A stretch of 64,000 nt of DNA from Pseudomonas sp. LFM046 (lineage in GTDB: Bacteria; Pseudomonadota; Gammaproteobacteria; Pseudomonadales; Pseudomonadaceae), in the NCBI RefSeq assembly GCF_000949385.2, contig NZ_JYKO02000001.1:2768488-2832487 (forward strand), given 5' to 3'. Below, piece after piece: positions 8,820 to 17,872 of the stretch (its first letter is position 1; the number at the start of each line of letters is the position of its first letter). The translations under genes were made by a program, and so were the position numbers. A model generated the notes under the pieces. That model worked only from the letters and a program-made list of their open reading frames with translations. It was not told where the DNA came from and made no database searches.

Positions 8820-9190
8820 GGCGAGCATTTAAACAACGTTGCGTAGCGAGTGCTGAAGTTGGCTTGAGCGGCGGTTTCAACGACTCGGAATCGGGTAAGA
8901 GGATCATTAGCGAGCGTGATTTCTACAGGGGGTTTGAGGCCGGTGCTATAGCGCCCGAGGCGCTTCTATGTAACGTCCGTCAGGGGGCGTTCATCGTACT
9001 GCACCTGTGGATCAGGGCAGGTTTTCTATGTTCGACAGAGGCAGCGGTCTCTGTCGAACGCGAATTATTCTTTAGCTGAAATTCCGACCGAGCGTTTGTT
9101 GTAGCACAAATTTCCTGGGGACCAGGCTTGCGGGCAACTCGCGAAGCCTGGGTAGCTACTCGCCAGTGCCAGAGATAACTTAGTGCAGTC
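8820..9190. other. Intergenic stretch between convergent lacI-type and chemoreceptor genes
   Basis: No convincing gene is seen. The only clear structure is the hairpin at 9031. An open frame at 8864-9079 lacks a ribosome site and a recognisable product. Confidence 0.6.
9031..9058. repeat. Perfect inverted repeat between convergent genes
   Basis: TTCGACAGAG and CTCTGTCGAA form a perfect 10-bp stem with an 8-base loop. No T-run follows on either strand, so it is a hairpin at the convergent junction, perhaps a 3'-end stabiliser, rather than a standard terminator. Confidence 0.55.
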
Positions 9191-11302
9191 CTATGCGCTG
9201 AAATTCTCCATCAATCGCTGCTGCTGATCCGCCAGGCTGTTCAGTGCCCGACTGATCTTGGCCGACTCCTCGGCCTGCTGAGCCAGGGAAGCGGTGACAT
9301 CGCGAATGGCAGAGACATTCCTGTTCACTTCCTCGGAGACGGCACTTTGTTCTTCAGCTGCGCTGGCGATCTGGAGGTTCATGTCTCCAATCACGTCGAT
9401 GCCACTGCTGACCTTTTGCAATGCTCTGGTCGCATCCTCAACATGCTGAACACTTGAGCCAGCGCGCTGGTGGCTGGTCTGCATCGACTCAACCACTGCG
9501 CGAGTTTCGCTTTGAAGGCTCTGGATAACGCCCTGGATTTCGCTAACCGATTCCTGGGTGCGCTTGGCCAGGTGTCTCACTTCGTCAGCGACCACCGCGA
9601 AGCCGCGACCACTCTCTCCAGCGCGAGCTGCTTCAATGGCTGCGTTCAATGCCAGCAGGTTTGTTTGCTCCGCCACTGAACGGATGACGTCCAGAACACT
9701 TCCGATACGCGCGCTGCTGCCAGAGAGCGCTTCAACTTGCTCCATTGCCAGGTTCATTTCACCGGCCAGCAAAGTGATTGACTCGTTGGTGCGTTCGATC
9801 ACGTGCATGCAGGATCGAGCCGCCTGCTCTACGTCTTGGGCGGCATCCGCAGCAAGAGCTGCACTACGTGCCACGTCCGATGCTGTAGCGCTCATCTCAT
9901 GGGCTGCGGTTGCAACCTGATCGACCTCTCTGAACTGGTGCTGCATCCCTGCACTGGCCTCGCTGGATATCTTCGCGGCCTGGTCCGCGGTGGCTCGCGT
10001 ATCCGAGACAGACGCGCTCACTTCCGCGATGACAGGCTGAAGCTTGTCGAGGAATCGGTTGAACCACGAAGCCAACGTACCCATCTCGTCCTGGCGCCCG
10101 TATTGGAGTCGGTGGGTGAGGTTTCCATCACCGTTGGCGAATTCCTCCAGCATGTGTGCGACTTGAAGGATGGGGCGCGTGATGCTCTTGGCCAGTATCC
10201 ACATGACCATCATCCCCAGTGCTGCAACTATCGCCCCGAGGCCGATCTGGGACAGGATGGTGGAGCGATTTGCCTTGGTGAGTGTTTCTTGTAATGCAAG
10301 GGCAGGGGCCAGCAGAACGGACTCTGGCACCTCAATCATCACTCCCCAGTGACTAGCACCTGGGATCGGGGCAAACGGTGTAACGACGCCCAGCTCGTCC
10401 CCATCCTCCAGGAGAGTGGGATTGCTTCCAGGTAGCGCGGCGACAATTTTCGCGCCTCGGTCAGGTTCCTTCAGGGATATTGGTTTGCCTAATCCGTTCT
10501 TCCCCGCGCTCTGGCCTGCAACCGTGCCGTTGGAGCTGATGAAACTGAGGTGGCCGTGCCCTTCGTAAAGCGTGCTTGCTGCGTCTTCGGCGAGCTGCTG
10601 CAAGCTCTCCAGCGTCAGATCGAGGCTCACGACACCGACCAGTTTGTCTCCGTCCAGCAAAGGTATTGCGATGCTCGACATCAGAGTGTCAACGCCATTG
10701 AGTGGGTAGCTGTATGGCTCAATCAAGCAGCTGCGCCTGCTCTTCTGCGGGCATACGAACCAAGTGTTGGCGGGGTTTCCGTTGTCCTGGAGATCCTTTT
10801 CTCCAATCGAAAAGTCTTCGACGTGAGACACGTAAACCGCAAAGCGCCCACTGTCATTACCGCGCTCCATTCCTTGCTCGATGAAGCGCGAGTCCTGGCC
10901 ATCGAGCGCGTCCGGATTGAAAGCAAGTGCAATCCCCAGGATCTCGAGGTTCCCGTGCACCTGTGCCTTCAAGAACCGAAAGAGGTCCTCACGGAGAATC
11001 GCCGGGTCCGTTCCTCTGCTAATGGCTTGCTGCCGGAATGCCAGGATCTGATTGGAGACGGTGTTGGCGAACATGTAGCTGGTACTGAATCGCTCACTGA
11101 CTCGTACCGCTTGGTGGCGGCCGGCCTCGCGTAGAAACTCCATGGCGTCTTCCTTCAACGTGCTGGAGCTGGCCGCATGGACTTGGTTGGCAAGGTCTTG
11201 TATGCGTTGGATGGAGAAACAGACCAGGCCGAGAACCACAGCAAGCAGGCAGCATCCCGCCAATGCGACTGTCTTGATCTGAATGGATAGGCGATGGGGC
11301 AT
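9191..11302 (-). CDS. Methyl-accepting chemotaxis protein with periplasmic dCache-like domain
   Basis: A 703-residue chemoreceptor. TM1 (about residues 12-30) is followed by a roughly 310-residue periplasmic domain, long enough for a double-Cache sensor, with [21 protein letters not shown] as a typical Cache strand motif. TM2 (about 350-373) leads into HAMP and the signalling domain. The highly conserved tip is present at [19 protein letters not shown], followed by [12 protein letters not shown]. There is no C-terminal CheR-binding pentapeptide. The operator at 11337 lies 35 bases before the start and matches those of the neighbouring catabolic units, so the receptor probably senses the same compound or a metabolite. 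Confidence 0.93.
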   Translation of the reverse strand: MPHRLSIQIKTVALAGCCLLAVVLGLVCFSIQRIQDLANQVHAASSSTLKEDAMEFLREAGRHQAVRVSERFSTSYMFANTVSNQILAFRQQAISRGTDPAILREDLFRFLKAQVHGNLEILGIALAFNPDALDGQDSRFIEQGMERGNDSGRFAVYVSHVEDFSIGEKDLQDNGNPANTWFVCPQKSRRSCLIEPYSYPLNGVDTLMSSIAIPLLDGDKLVGVVSLDLTLESLQQLAEDAASTLYEGHGHLSFISSNGTVAGQSAGKNGLGKPISLKEPDRGAKIVAALPGSNPTLLEDGDELGVVTPFAPIPGASHWGVMIEVPESVLLAPALALQETLTKANRSTILSQIGLGAIVAALGMMVMWILAKSITRPILQVAHMLEEFANGDGNLTHRLQYGRQDEMGTLASWFNRFLDKLQPVIAEVSASVSDTRATADQAAKISSEASAGMQHQFREVDQVATAAHEMSATASDVARSAALAADAAQDVEQAARSCMHVIERTNESITLLAGEMNLAMEQVEALSGSSARIGSVLDVIRSVAEQTNLLALNAAIEAARAGESGRGFAVVADEVRHLAKRTQESVSEIQGVIQSLQSETRAVVESMQTSHQRAGSSVQHVEDATRALQKVSSGIDVIGDMNLQIASAAEEQSAVSEEVNRNVSAIRDVTASLAQQAEESAKISRALNSLADQQQRLMENFSA

Positions 11303-11336
11303 GCCGGGCCTCGCGTGAGCTATTGTTATGAATTTG

Positions 11337-11350
11337 TGTAAACGATTACG
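11337..11350. promoter_or_regulatory. LacI-type operator upstream of the chemoreceptor
   Basis: TGTAAACGATTACG matches the site at 11536 in 13 of 14 bases. It lies 35 bases upstream of the chemoreceptor start codon. Confidence 0.6.
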
Positions 11351-11535
11351 TTATTTGAGCCCTTTTGCAATGCCTTGTGAGGTCCAACCGCATCCGCAAT
11401 GGGGAAATGTATCTCTAACGCGCTGCACGTCGGACCCAGCACTTTGGTCGTGCACACCGCACGCAGACTGCTTTGAGCGCGCTTTGACGAAAGGAATTGA
11501 CAGCCGGGCTTGGATTTGGGAAATTGTCGGTGTCC

Positions 11536-11549
11536 TGTAAACGATTACA
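11536..11549. promoter_or_regulatory. LacI-type operator upstream of the structured leader and hydrolase
   Basis: TGTAAACGATTACA is a 14-bp near-palindrome (one symmetry break). It is the best-conserved member of a site family spread over 11-28 kb, and it sits in front of the leader at 11550-11768. Confidence 0.65.
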
Positions 11550-11768
11550 TTGCTCGCACAACGATCAACAGAATGTGGGGTAGAAACACATGAACTGGAT
11601 CGCTGATCGAAAACGTGAGGGCAGCAGGGCGGCGACGCTCATCAATTTTTAGCGACTCGTCGCTGGGTTGCATGAGCGTCACTTTGTTTTGACAAGGCTT
11701 TGCGGCAACTGAGTTGGATGTCGAAGTTTCGTCACCTCTTACCCGCTTCACACTGGCGGGTTTTTTTA
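11550..11768 (+). ncRNA. Candidate structured RNA or attenuating leader before the dienelactone-hydrolase-like gene
   Basis: Two elements suggest a functional RNA. At 11634-11680 an outer 9-bp stem (GACGCTCAT with ATGAGCGTC) encloses a 6-bp hairpin (AGCGAC, loop TC, GTCGCT). At 11742-11768 a CCCGC/GCGGG hairpin runs into seven T, an intrinsic terminator on the same strand. No gene of this orientation ends before the terminator, so either a small RNA of about 200 bases is made, or the terminator attenuates the gene starting at 11797. No known riboswitch class was recognised. Confidence 0.4.
11742..11768 (+). terminator. Intrinsic terminator with no upstream gene on its strand
   Basis: CCCGC, a 9-base loop and GCGGG are followed by TTTTTTT. 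It ends 28 bases before the start codon of the hydrolase and follows an operator, not a gene. Confidence 0.75.
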
Positions 11769-11796
11769 TTCGGTTACTGATTCGAGCAGGTGAGTC

Positions 11797-12489
11797 ATGG
11801 GTCAATGGGTCGCGATCAGGCAGGAAGAGCAGAATGTCTTTTCCGGCTACCTGGCTGTGCCACCGAAGGGGTATGGCCCGGGCCTCCTGCTGCTTCAGGA
11901 GATATGGGGGGTCAACCCTCACATTCGCAGCCTGGCTGACCAATATGCAGCGGATGGCTATGTCGTTCTTGCCCCTGACGTATTCTGGCGGCAGCAGAAT
12001 CGTGTGGCTCTGGAATACAGCCAGGTCGGAACAGAACAAGCCTATCGGCACTACGGGGCACTGGATTTTGCCCAGACGGCACAAGACCTCGCGTCTGCAA
12101 TCGAGCATCTATCCGCTTACCCGATAGTGCAGGGAGGGATAGGCGCCATGGGCTTCTGTCTCGGGGGGCGCCTCGCCTTTCTACTGGGGGCTGATCCTCG
12201 GCTTTCGGCTGTTGTGTCGTATTACGGCAGCGGGCTTGGCAACCACCTGGACCTCATCCCTGACCTCAAATGCCCGCTGCTTTTCCACTTTGCAGGAGAA
12301 GATCATCTGATTCCGTTGAGTGAAGTGGATGCGCTGATGCCGAAGATTCAGGCGTCAGTCGAGGCGTCGAATCACATCTACGACGGGCAGAAACACGGAT
12401 TCAACTGTCCTGAGCGAGCAAGCTACTCCCAGCGTTCGGCTGCGTTAGCCAAAGCGAGAACCCTGGAGTTTCTCTCTCGTCACCTGTGA
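11797..12489 (+). CDS. Dienelactone hydrolase family protein
   Basis: A 230-residue alpha/beta hydrolase of the carboxymethylenebutenolidase type. The nucleophile elbow is GFCLGG (Cys near residue 119 instead of Ser, as in dienelactone hydrolases), the acid lies in AGEDHLIP, and the His in DGQKHGFNC. These enzymes open lactones such as dienelactone in ring-cleavage pathways, but many members have other substrates. CAGGTGAG precedes the ATG. Placement behind an operator of the local regulon suggests that it hydrolyses an intermediate of the same pathway. Confidence 0.88.
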   Translation: MGQWVAIRQEEQNVFSGYLAVPPKGYGPGLLLLQEIWGVNPHIRSLADQYAADGYVVLAPDVFWRQQNRVALEYSQVGTEQAYRHYGALDFAQTAQDLASAIEHLSAYPIVQGGIGAMGFCLGGRLAFLLGADPRLSAVVSYYGSGLGNHLDLIPDLKCPLLFHFAGEDHLIPLSEVDALMPKIQASVEASNHIYDGQKHGFNCPERASYSQRSAALAKARTLEFLSRHL

Positions 12490-12566
12490 CGGATCCATTG
12501 AGTTGTGTTTCGGCCGCCATCTGACTAGTTCGGGTTGGCGCGGTTAGTTCTTTGCGTGGTGCTGAG

Positions 12567-13436
12567 ATGAATGCTGCTGTCGATGTGAGGGTAAACGCGC
12601 GGATCCTGGCGATCCTTTCCATCTGCGCCACGGCATTCTTCTTGGCCAGTCATGATGCACTCGCCAAGCGGTTGACTATGGAGTACCCCATCGCGCTTAT
12701 GGTCTGGGTGCGTTATCTGGTGCATTTCCTGGTCATGGGAGTGACCGCTGCGCAGTCTGGTGGGGCGCGAGCCTTTCACTCGGGCTGCTACCACCTGCAC
12801 TTCATGCGTGCGGCGTGCCTGGTTGCTCTGAGCTTCTGTTTCATCTTTGGCCTTCGCTTCATTCCTCTGGCGGAGGCCACTGCGGTCAACTTCCTGTCGC
12901 CCATGTTCGTGCTGATGCTGACGGTGATGTTCTTCTCGGAGCGGGTTCAGGGGAAGCAATGGTTCTCGGTGATTCTGGGGCTCGCTGGGGTTTTGCTGAT
13001 CGTTCGACCCGGGGGGGAACTGTTCACTCCTGCCATCCTTCTTCCATGCGCAGCTGCCGCATTCTTCAGCGTCTATCAGGTGCTCACGCGAGTTGCCGGC
13101 AAGGTAGACAGCCCCACCACCTCGAATCTGATGGTTGGTCTTATTGGGCTGCTGATCAGTTCGGTGCTTTTGCCGTTCTTCTGGGTGGTCCCAACTGGTG
13201 AAGGTCTGGCACTGATGATCCTGCTGGGTCTCATGGGGACCGCAGCTCATCTATTCCTCGCGCATGCATACAAGCTGTCGAGCCCTGCGCTCCTTGCGCC
13301 GTTCAGCTATGCGCAGATCCTTTTCGCCGGATTGCTGGGCTTCATTTTCTACGGCCATATCCCAGATATCGGCGCCATCGTCGGCATGGTGCTGATTGTC
13401 GTCGGCGGCCTGCTCGCAGCGATTCGTTTCAAATAG
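12567..13436 (+). CDS. EamA/DMT-superfamily transporter
   Basis: A 289-residue membrane protein with about ten hydrophobic segments and the two-fold EamA repeat. Features include ALAKRLTMEYPIALMVWVRY at the N-terminus, FIPLAEATAVNFLSPMFV in the first repeat and YKLSSPALLAPFSYAQI in the second. Members export or import small metabolites and amino-acid-like compounds. ATG at 12567 is preferred over the TTG that opens the frame at 12552, though its ribosome site is weak. It follows the hydrolase by 77 bases and may share its transcript. Confidence 0.88.
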   Translation: MNAAVDVRVNARILAILSICATAFFLASHDALAKRLTMEYPIALMVWVRYLVHFLVMGVTAAQSGGARAFHSGCYHLHFMRAACLVALSFCFIFGLRFIPLAEATAVNFLSPMFVLMLTVMFFSERVQGKQWFSVILGLAGVLLIVRPGGELFTPAILLPCAAAAFFSVYQVLTRVAGKVDSPTTSNLMVGLIGLLISSVLLPFFWVVPTGEGLALMILLGLMGTAAHLFLAHAYKLSSPALLAPFSYAQILFAGLLGFIFYGHIPDIGAIVGMVLIVVGGLLAAIRFK

Positions 13437-13458
13437 TTGAAAGAGGAGGGCTGTCGAG

Positions 13459-13830
13459 ATGCTCCTGAATGGCATCACCTGGCTGGTGATTTTTCAGATC
13501 CTGGGCTCCGGCCTGAGCGCAGTTTTTCTGCCCTTCGTGCCGGGGCCGATCATTGGGCTCGTATTGCTCCTCGCTTACTTCCAATGGTCGGGTGGCATCG
13601 AGGAGTCGCTGGAGACTGCCTCCACCAGCTTGCTCAAGTACATGCCGCTGCTGCTGGTGCCGGCAGCAACAGGAGTGATGGCCTATTTCCAGGTCATCGA
13701 GAAACAGCTCTGGCCAATCGTTGGAACCTTGGTCCTGTCGTTGCTGCCTTCGATGTACTTCGCGGGCTGGCTGATGCAGCGCTTGATCAAACGCCAGCAG
13801 CCTGGTGAGGAGGAAAGAAATGAACGCTGA
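13459..13830 (+). CDS. CidA/LrgA family membrane protein
   Basis: A 123-residue protein with four hydrophobic helices. FLPFVPGPIIGLVLLL is the LrgA signature. LrgA/CidA proteins were first called holin-like, but with LrgB partners several act as transporters of pyruvate or related small acids. The gene overlaps the LrgB partner by 11 bases, the normal arrangement, and follows the DMT transporter by 22 bases. Within this catabolic island a role in moving a short organic acid is more plausible than cell lysis. Confidence 0.88.
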   Translation: MLLNGITWLVIFQILGSGLSAVFLPFVPGPIIGLVLLLAYFQWSGGIEESLETASTSLLKYMPLLLVPAATGVMAYFQVIEKQLWPIVGTLVLSLLPSMYFAGWLMQRLIKRQQPGEEERNER

Positions 13831-14536
13831 TATCGGAAAGGGCTGGTCCTTGGTCATTCATCATCCGTTGTTTGGTCTCGGGATGACTCTGCTGGCGTTT
13901 CAGATCGCTCTGAAGATCAACCAGCGGACTGGGCTGGTGTTCCTTCAGCCGGTCCTCGTGTCCGGGGCGCTCATCGTGTGCATGCTGTATGCGCTGGGAA
14001 TCGACTATGCGGAATACCGAGACAGCGTGTCGATGATCTCCGTCCTGCTCGGTCCCGCAACGGTTGCTCTGGCGGTGCCGCTCTATCAGAACCTCAAACG
14101 CATCCGTCAGCTGTTCTGGCCGATCCTGCTGACGCTGTCCATCGGCGGAACATTTACCACAGTGATCGCACTTCTTTTGGGTGAGGTCTTTGGAGTCGAC
14201 CATTCGATGCTGATGACGCTGGCGCCAAAATCCGTTACTTCTCCGATAGCCATGCTCGTGGCCGAACAGGTCGGAGGTGTAGCAGCGCTGGCGGCGGTTT
14301 TTGTCTTGATTACCGGCATCATCGGCGCAGTGGTGGGGCCGTTCTTGCTGCGTCGGCTGCGGATCGATCATCCGGCTGCCGTTGGCATGGCGCTTGGGCT
14401 GACGGCGCACGCTGTGGGGACTGCCAGAGCATTGCAGGAGGGCAGGGAAACTGGAGCCTTCGCTGCGCTGGCTATGAGCCTGATGGGCGTATCCACTGCG
14501 GTACTGCTGCCCATGGTGATCAATTTCTTCGGGTAA
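13820..14536 (+). CDS. LrgB/CidB family membrane protein
   Basis: A 238-residue membrane protein started at ATG 13820, which has GAGGAGG 7 bases upstream. It shows the LrgB signature TLAPKSVTSPIAMLVAEQVGG and the terminal region with GLTAHAVGTARALQE. It is the partner of the LrgA-like protein encoded immediately upstream. It probably forms a small-acid transporter with it; the substrate is not visible from sequence. Confidence 0.9.
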   Translation: MNADIGKGWSLVIHHPLFGLGMTLLAFQIALKINQRTGLVFLQPVLVSGALIVCMLYALGIDYAEYRDSVSMISVLLGPATVALAVPLYQNLKRIRQLFWPILLTLSIGGTFTTVIALLLGEVFGVDHSMLMTLAPKSVTSPIAMLVAEQVGGVAALAAVFVLITGIIGAVVGPFLLRRLRIDHPAAVGMALGLTAHAVGTARALQEGRETGAFAALAMSLMGVSTAVLLPMVINFFG

Positions 14537-14667
14537 AGAGGGCCACCACCGTGGTGGGAGTGCCTGTCTCCACTCTGATTGTGCGCCTGTGAGAGTCCTG
14601 GTCCCGATTCGTGCCCCGGCATTGGTAGTGCTCGGGGACATTGGTCGGGTCTGGCATGAAGTCTGCT

Positions 14668-14681
14668 TGTAAACGTTTTCT
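14668..14681. promoter_or_regulatory. Operator-like site upstream of the GMC oxidoreductase
   Basis: TGTAAACGTTTTCT has one perfect half and a weaker right half. It lies 94 bases before a better site at 14762, so the pair may act together. Confidence 0.45.
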
Positions 14682-14761
14682 GTTGATTGGGATCCGGTTA
14701 CCGCCGATCACCAGGAACTCGTGAGTGACAAGCGGTACATAGCTAGTGTTGCAAGTGTTGC

Positions 14762-14775
14762 TGTAATCGTTTACA
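14762..14775. promoter_or_regulatory. LacI-type operator upstream of the GMC oxidoreductase
   Basis: TGTAATCGTTTACA is the reverse complement of the site at 11536 (both 14 bases identical). It lies 60 bases before the GTG start of the oxidoreductase. Confidence 0.65.
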
Positions 14776-14835
14776 AAATAGTTAACGGCTCCCAAGCTTG
14801 CTCCATTCCAAAAACAATTCCTTCGGGAGAAAAAC

Positions 14836-16491
14836 GTGCGTGATATCTACGGTCGGGCTGCCCTCAAAGCCTATGATTACGTGGTTGTGGGTTCGGGCTC
14901 TGCGGGCAGCGTGATGGCTGCCAGGTTGGCCGAGGAGCAGGGCGTAAAGGTCCTGCTGCTGGAGGCTGGCCCTTCCGACCAGAGCCTTTACATCCGGATG
15001 CCGGCAGCGCTCGGTTTCCCGCTGATGAACGACCGGTTCAACTGGTACATGCACTCCGAGCCCGAGAAGGAACTGGGTAATCGCACCATCTATGAGGCCC
15101 GTGGCCGCGTGCTGGGTGGTTCGTCGAGCATCAACGGCATGAACTGGGTGCGTGGCAACCCCTGGGACTACGACAACTGGGGGGCGATGGGGCTGGACGG
15201 CTGGAGCTACGCCGAATGCCTGCCGTACTTCCGCAAGGCCGAAAGCTTCGACAAGGGTTCGAACACCTATCGCGGCGGAAATGGCCCGATGAAGGTGGAG
15301 ACCTGTAAAGCGGAGAACCCGCTGTACCACGCCTTCCTCGAAGCTGGTGTGCAGGCTGGCCACCAGCGTGTTGACGACCACAATGGTTTTCGCCAGGAAG
15401 GGGTGCACATCACCCAGCGCAATATCCACAAGGGGATCCGCTGGAGCACTTCCCAGGCCTACCTGCACGCCAATCCGGACCGTGAGCGCCTGCATGTCTG
15501 CGACCGGGCCCAGGTTACCCGTATCGAGTTCGCTGGCCGTCGCGCAGTTCGCGTGCATCTGCACTGGGCCGGTGAGCCCCACACTATAGAAATCGGCCGT
15601 GAGATCATCCTCTGCGCCGGCGCACTGCACTCGCCGCACCTGCTGATGCTGTCGGGTGTTGGCGAAGCCAGCCATTTGGAAGAGAAGGGCATCAAGGTCG
15701 TTGCCGATCTTCCTGGCGTAGGCAAGGGCATGAAGGATCATATCGCAGCGCCAGTGCAGTACCGCGCCACCCAGAATGTGTCGATTGCTAAGGATCTGAC
15801 ACTGCTGGGCAAGGCGAAGCTCGGTCTGATGTGGCAGTTGTTTAAGAAGGGACTGGGCGCGACCAACTTCTTCGAGGTCGGCGCCTTCATTCGCACCGAC
15901 GAGTCGATCAAGGTGCCGAACGTCCAGTTCGAGTTCATTCCGATGCTGGGTGAGTTCCAGCATGGCAGTGTGAAACTGGAGAACGGCTTCCAGTACTTCT
16001 TCAGTCTGATGCGCCCGACCAGCACTGGTCAGGTTTGGCTTGGCAGTGCCAATCCGCTGGAAGCGCCGAAGTTCAACTTCAACTTCCTCTCCACTGTCGA
16101 GGATCAGCGCGAAGCGATTGCCGCCGTAAAAGCCATCCGCCACGTCGTTTCCCAGCCGGCCTGGGATCCGTATCGCGGTGAGGAAGTCACTCCCGGTGCA
16201 GCGACCCAGTCGGATGCTCAAATCCTGGAAATGCTGCGTCAGAGCGCTGGTACCAACTACCACCCCAGCTGCTCTTGCCGCATGGGGGTAGACGATCTCA
16301 GCGTGGTGAATGCCTGGGGACAGGTGCACGAAACTGACAACGTGCGTGTTGTCGATGCCTCGATCATGCCCGAGATCGTCAGCGGCAACCTGAACGCCCC
16401 CGTCATCATGATGGCGGAGAAGATCGCCGACCACGTGCGAGGACGTCCGCAACTCAAGCGTGAGAACGCTGACTACTACCGAGTGGCCTGA
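14836..16491 (+). CDS. GMC-family FAD-dependent alcohol oxidase/dehydrogenase (choline-dehydrogenase-like)
   Basis: A 551-residue flavoenzyme starting with GTG, with GGGAGA upstream. The FAD dinucleotide fold is at GSGSAGSVMAARLAEE (about residues 18-33), and GMC signature 1 is GGSSSINGMNWVRGNP (about 94-109). The conserved active-site His lies in NYHPSCSCRMG near 473, and SGNLNAPVIMMAEKIA closes the protein. GMC enzymes oxidise primary alcohols to aldehydes. The length fits BetA-type dehydrogenases, but no betaine aldehyde dehydrogenase or betaine transporter accompanies it, so the alcohol is unknown. It is probably an early step of the local pathway. Confidence 0.92.
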   Translation: MRDIYGRAALKAYDYVVVGSGSAGSVMAARLAEEQGVKVLLLEAGPSDQSLYIRMPAALGFPLMNDRFNWYMHSEPEKELGNRTIYEARGRVLGGSSSINGMNWVRGNPWDYDNWGAMGLDGWSYAECLPYFRKAESFDKGSNTYRGGNGPMKVETCKAENPLYHAFLEAGVQAGHQRVDDHNGFRQEGVHITQRNIHKGIRWSTSQAYLHANPDRERLHVCDRAQVTRIEFAGRRAVRVHLHWAGEPHTIEIGREIILCAGALHSPHLLMLSGVGEASHLEEKGIKVVADLPGVGKGMKDHIAAPVQYRATQNVSIAKDLTLLGKAKLGLMWQLFKKGLGATNFFEVGAFIRTDESIKVPNVQFEFIPMLGEFQHGSVKLENGFQYFFSLMRPTSTGQVWLGSANPLEAPKFNFNFLSTVEDQREAIAAVKAIRHVVSQPAWDPYRGEEVTPGAATQSDAQILEMLRQSAGTNYHPSCSCRMGVDDLSVVNAWGQVHETDNVRVVDASIMPEIVSGNLNAPVIMMAEKIADHVRGRPQLKRENADYYRVA

Positions 16492-16573
16492 CGGCACGGC
16501 CGCAAGCATGGCCGGGTACTTCGAACGGTGTACCCGGCCAGCAGAACAAGAATCAAAGCGTTCGGAGGTGATG

Positions 16574-17767
16574 ATGTTTTACGCCAAGGTACTGAGAAAG
16601 GCACGGGTGGCGACGTCCGCCGTGTTCTTCGCCAACGGCATGCTGCTGGCAATCTGGGCCACCAACATTCCTGGCATGAAGCAGGCGCTTGAGCTGACCG
16701 ACCAGGAGTTGGGATTTGCCCTGGGAGCGTTTGCCGCAGGCACCATGCTGACCATGGCACTCGCCGGCACCCTGGTTACACGTCTGGGTAGCCGGAATGC
16801 ACTGATGCTGGGTGGGCTGCTGGTGTCCCTGGTGCTGCCGCTTTCGGCGGTGGCACGTACGGCCCTTGGGTTCGCCTTGGCGATCTTCTCGCTGGGTGTT
16901 GTCAACAGCGTCCTGGACGTGGCGATGAATACCCATGGCTCCATCATCGAAGCTGAGCGTAAGAAATCGATGATGGCGTCGTTTCATGCCGTGTTCAGCT
17001 TCGGCGGTCTGGCGGGCGCTTCGACGGTGGCTACTTTGCTGGCCGATGCGTTCGGCCCTGTGCAGTGCCTGATTCTGGCTGCGGCTGTCATGGCTGGAGT
17101 GACCATTCTTGCAGCGCCGTTCCTTGGCAACCTGACTCCGGTTCCAAGCGAGAACCAGGAGCCGGTCCGGAACTTCGCCTGGCCGAATCGGGCGCTGCTG
17201 TGCATCGCCGCGTTGACGTTCCTGGCTCTGTTCATCGAGCGCACGGTCATCGACTGGAGTTCGCTCTACCTGACCGACGTCAGCCATGCGAGTGGCAGCA
17301 TCGCGGCCTTTGCCTTCGGTGCTTTCAGTTTGGCGATGGCCATCGGGCGACTGCTGGGTGACTTCCTGATTCGTCGATTTGGCGCCCGGGTAGTTCTTGG
17401 CTGTTCCGGTGCCCTTGGTGGAGCAGGGCTGGGCATCGCGATTCTGGTGCCGGTTCCGATGGTTTCCATCACCGGTTTCATCCTGGTCGGCATCGGCCTC
17501 TCGAACATGATTCCGCTGTTGTATAGCCGTGCCAGCCGGGCGTACCCCGGTGCGCCAGGTCTTGGCCTGGCCATGAATGGCACGTTGGGTTACCTGGGAT
17601 TCCTGATGGCTCCACCCATCATCGGCTACACCTCCGGGCTGTTCGGCTTGCAAGCCGCAATGCTGATTCCGGTTGCTGCGTTCATTGCTCTGACCGTGAG
17701 CAACCTGCGCAGTGGTCGTCCAAAGAGAGAACACCCCGTAGATCGATTCGTGCCCGTGCATTTGTGA
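16574..17767 (+). CDS. MFS transporter
   Basis: A 397-residue, twelve-helix membrane protein. ATG at 16574 is chosen because GGAGG ends five bases before it; the frame is open further upstream. The first half contains ANGMLLAIWATNIPG and the loop LVTRLGSRNALMLGG, a typical MFS motif A variant; the second half contains GRLLGDFLIRRFGARVVLG, a second copy. It follows the GMC gene by 82 bases and probably shares its promoter. It likely imports the alcohol substrate or exports a product. Confidence 0.88.
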   Translation: MFYAKVLRKARVATSAVFFANGMLLAIWATNIPGMKQALELTDQELGFALGAFAAGTMLTMALAGTLVTRLGSRNALMLGGLLVSLVLPLSAVARTALGFALAIFSLGVVNSVLDVAMNTHGSIIEAERKKSMMASFHAVFSFGGLAGASTVATLLADAFGPVQCLILAAAVMAGVTILAAPFLGNLTPVPSENQEPVRNFAWPNRALLCIAALTFLALFIERTVIDWSSLYLTDVSHASGSIAAFAFGAFSLAMAIGRLLGDFLIRRFGARVVLGCSGALGGAGLGIAILVPVPMVSITGFILVGIGLSNMIPLLYSRASRAYPGAPGLGLAMNGTLGYLGFLMAPPIIGYTSGLFGLQAAMLIPVAAFIALTVSNLRSGRPKREHPVDRFVPVHL

Positions 17768-17800
17768 GAAGACCTGTCGGAGGTTTCGTTCGGCCTGAAA

Positions 17801-17814
17801 TGAAAACGTTTTCC
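17801..17814. promoter_or_regulatory. Operator-like palindrome upstream of the five-gene operon
   Basis: TGAAAACGTTTTCC contains the perfect 12-bp palindrome GAAAACGTTTTC. It lies 58 bases before the cupin start. It fits the local site family but diverges in the outer positions. Confidence 0.5.
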
Positions 17815-17872
17815 AAAAGCCATGCCAACGCCCCGACTCCCCAAACCAATTCATCCCACGAGGAGAACCAAA

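Noticed and set aside
14836-16491. Naming the GMC enzyme betA (choline dehydrogenase)
   Set aside because: No betB, betI or choline transporter is adjacent, and GMC substrates cannot be read from the motifs alone.
14782-16509. Long leftward open frame antisense to the GMC gene, with similar frames antisense to the MFS, IlvD/Edd and Acs genes
   Set aside because: They are products of GC-rich codon bias. They lack ribosome sites and recognisable domains, and the sense strands encode well-conserved enzymes.
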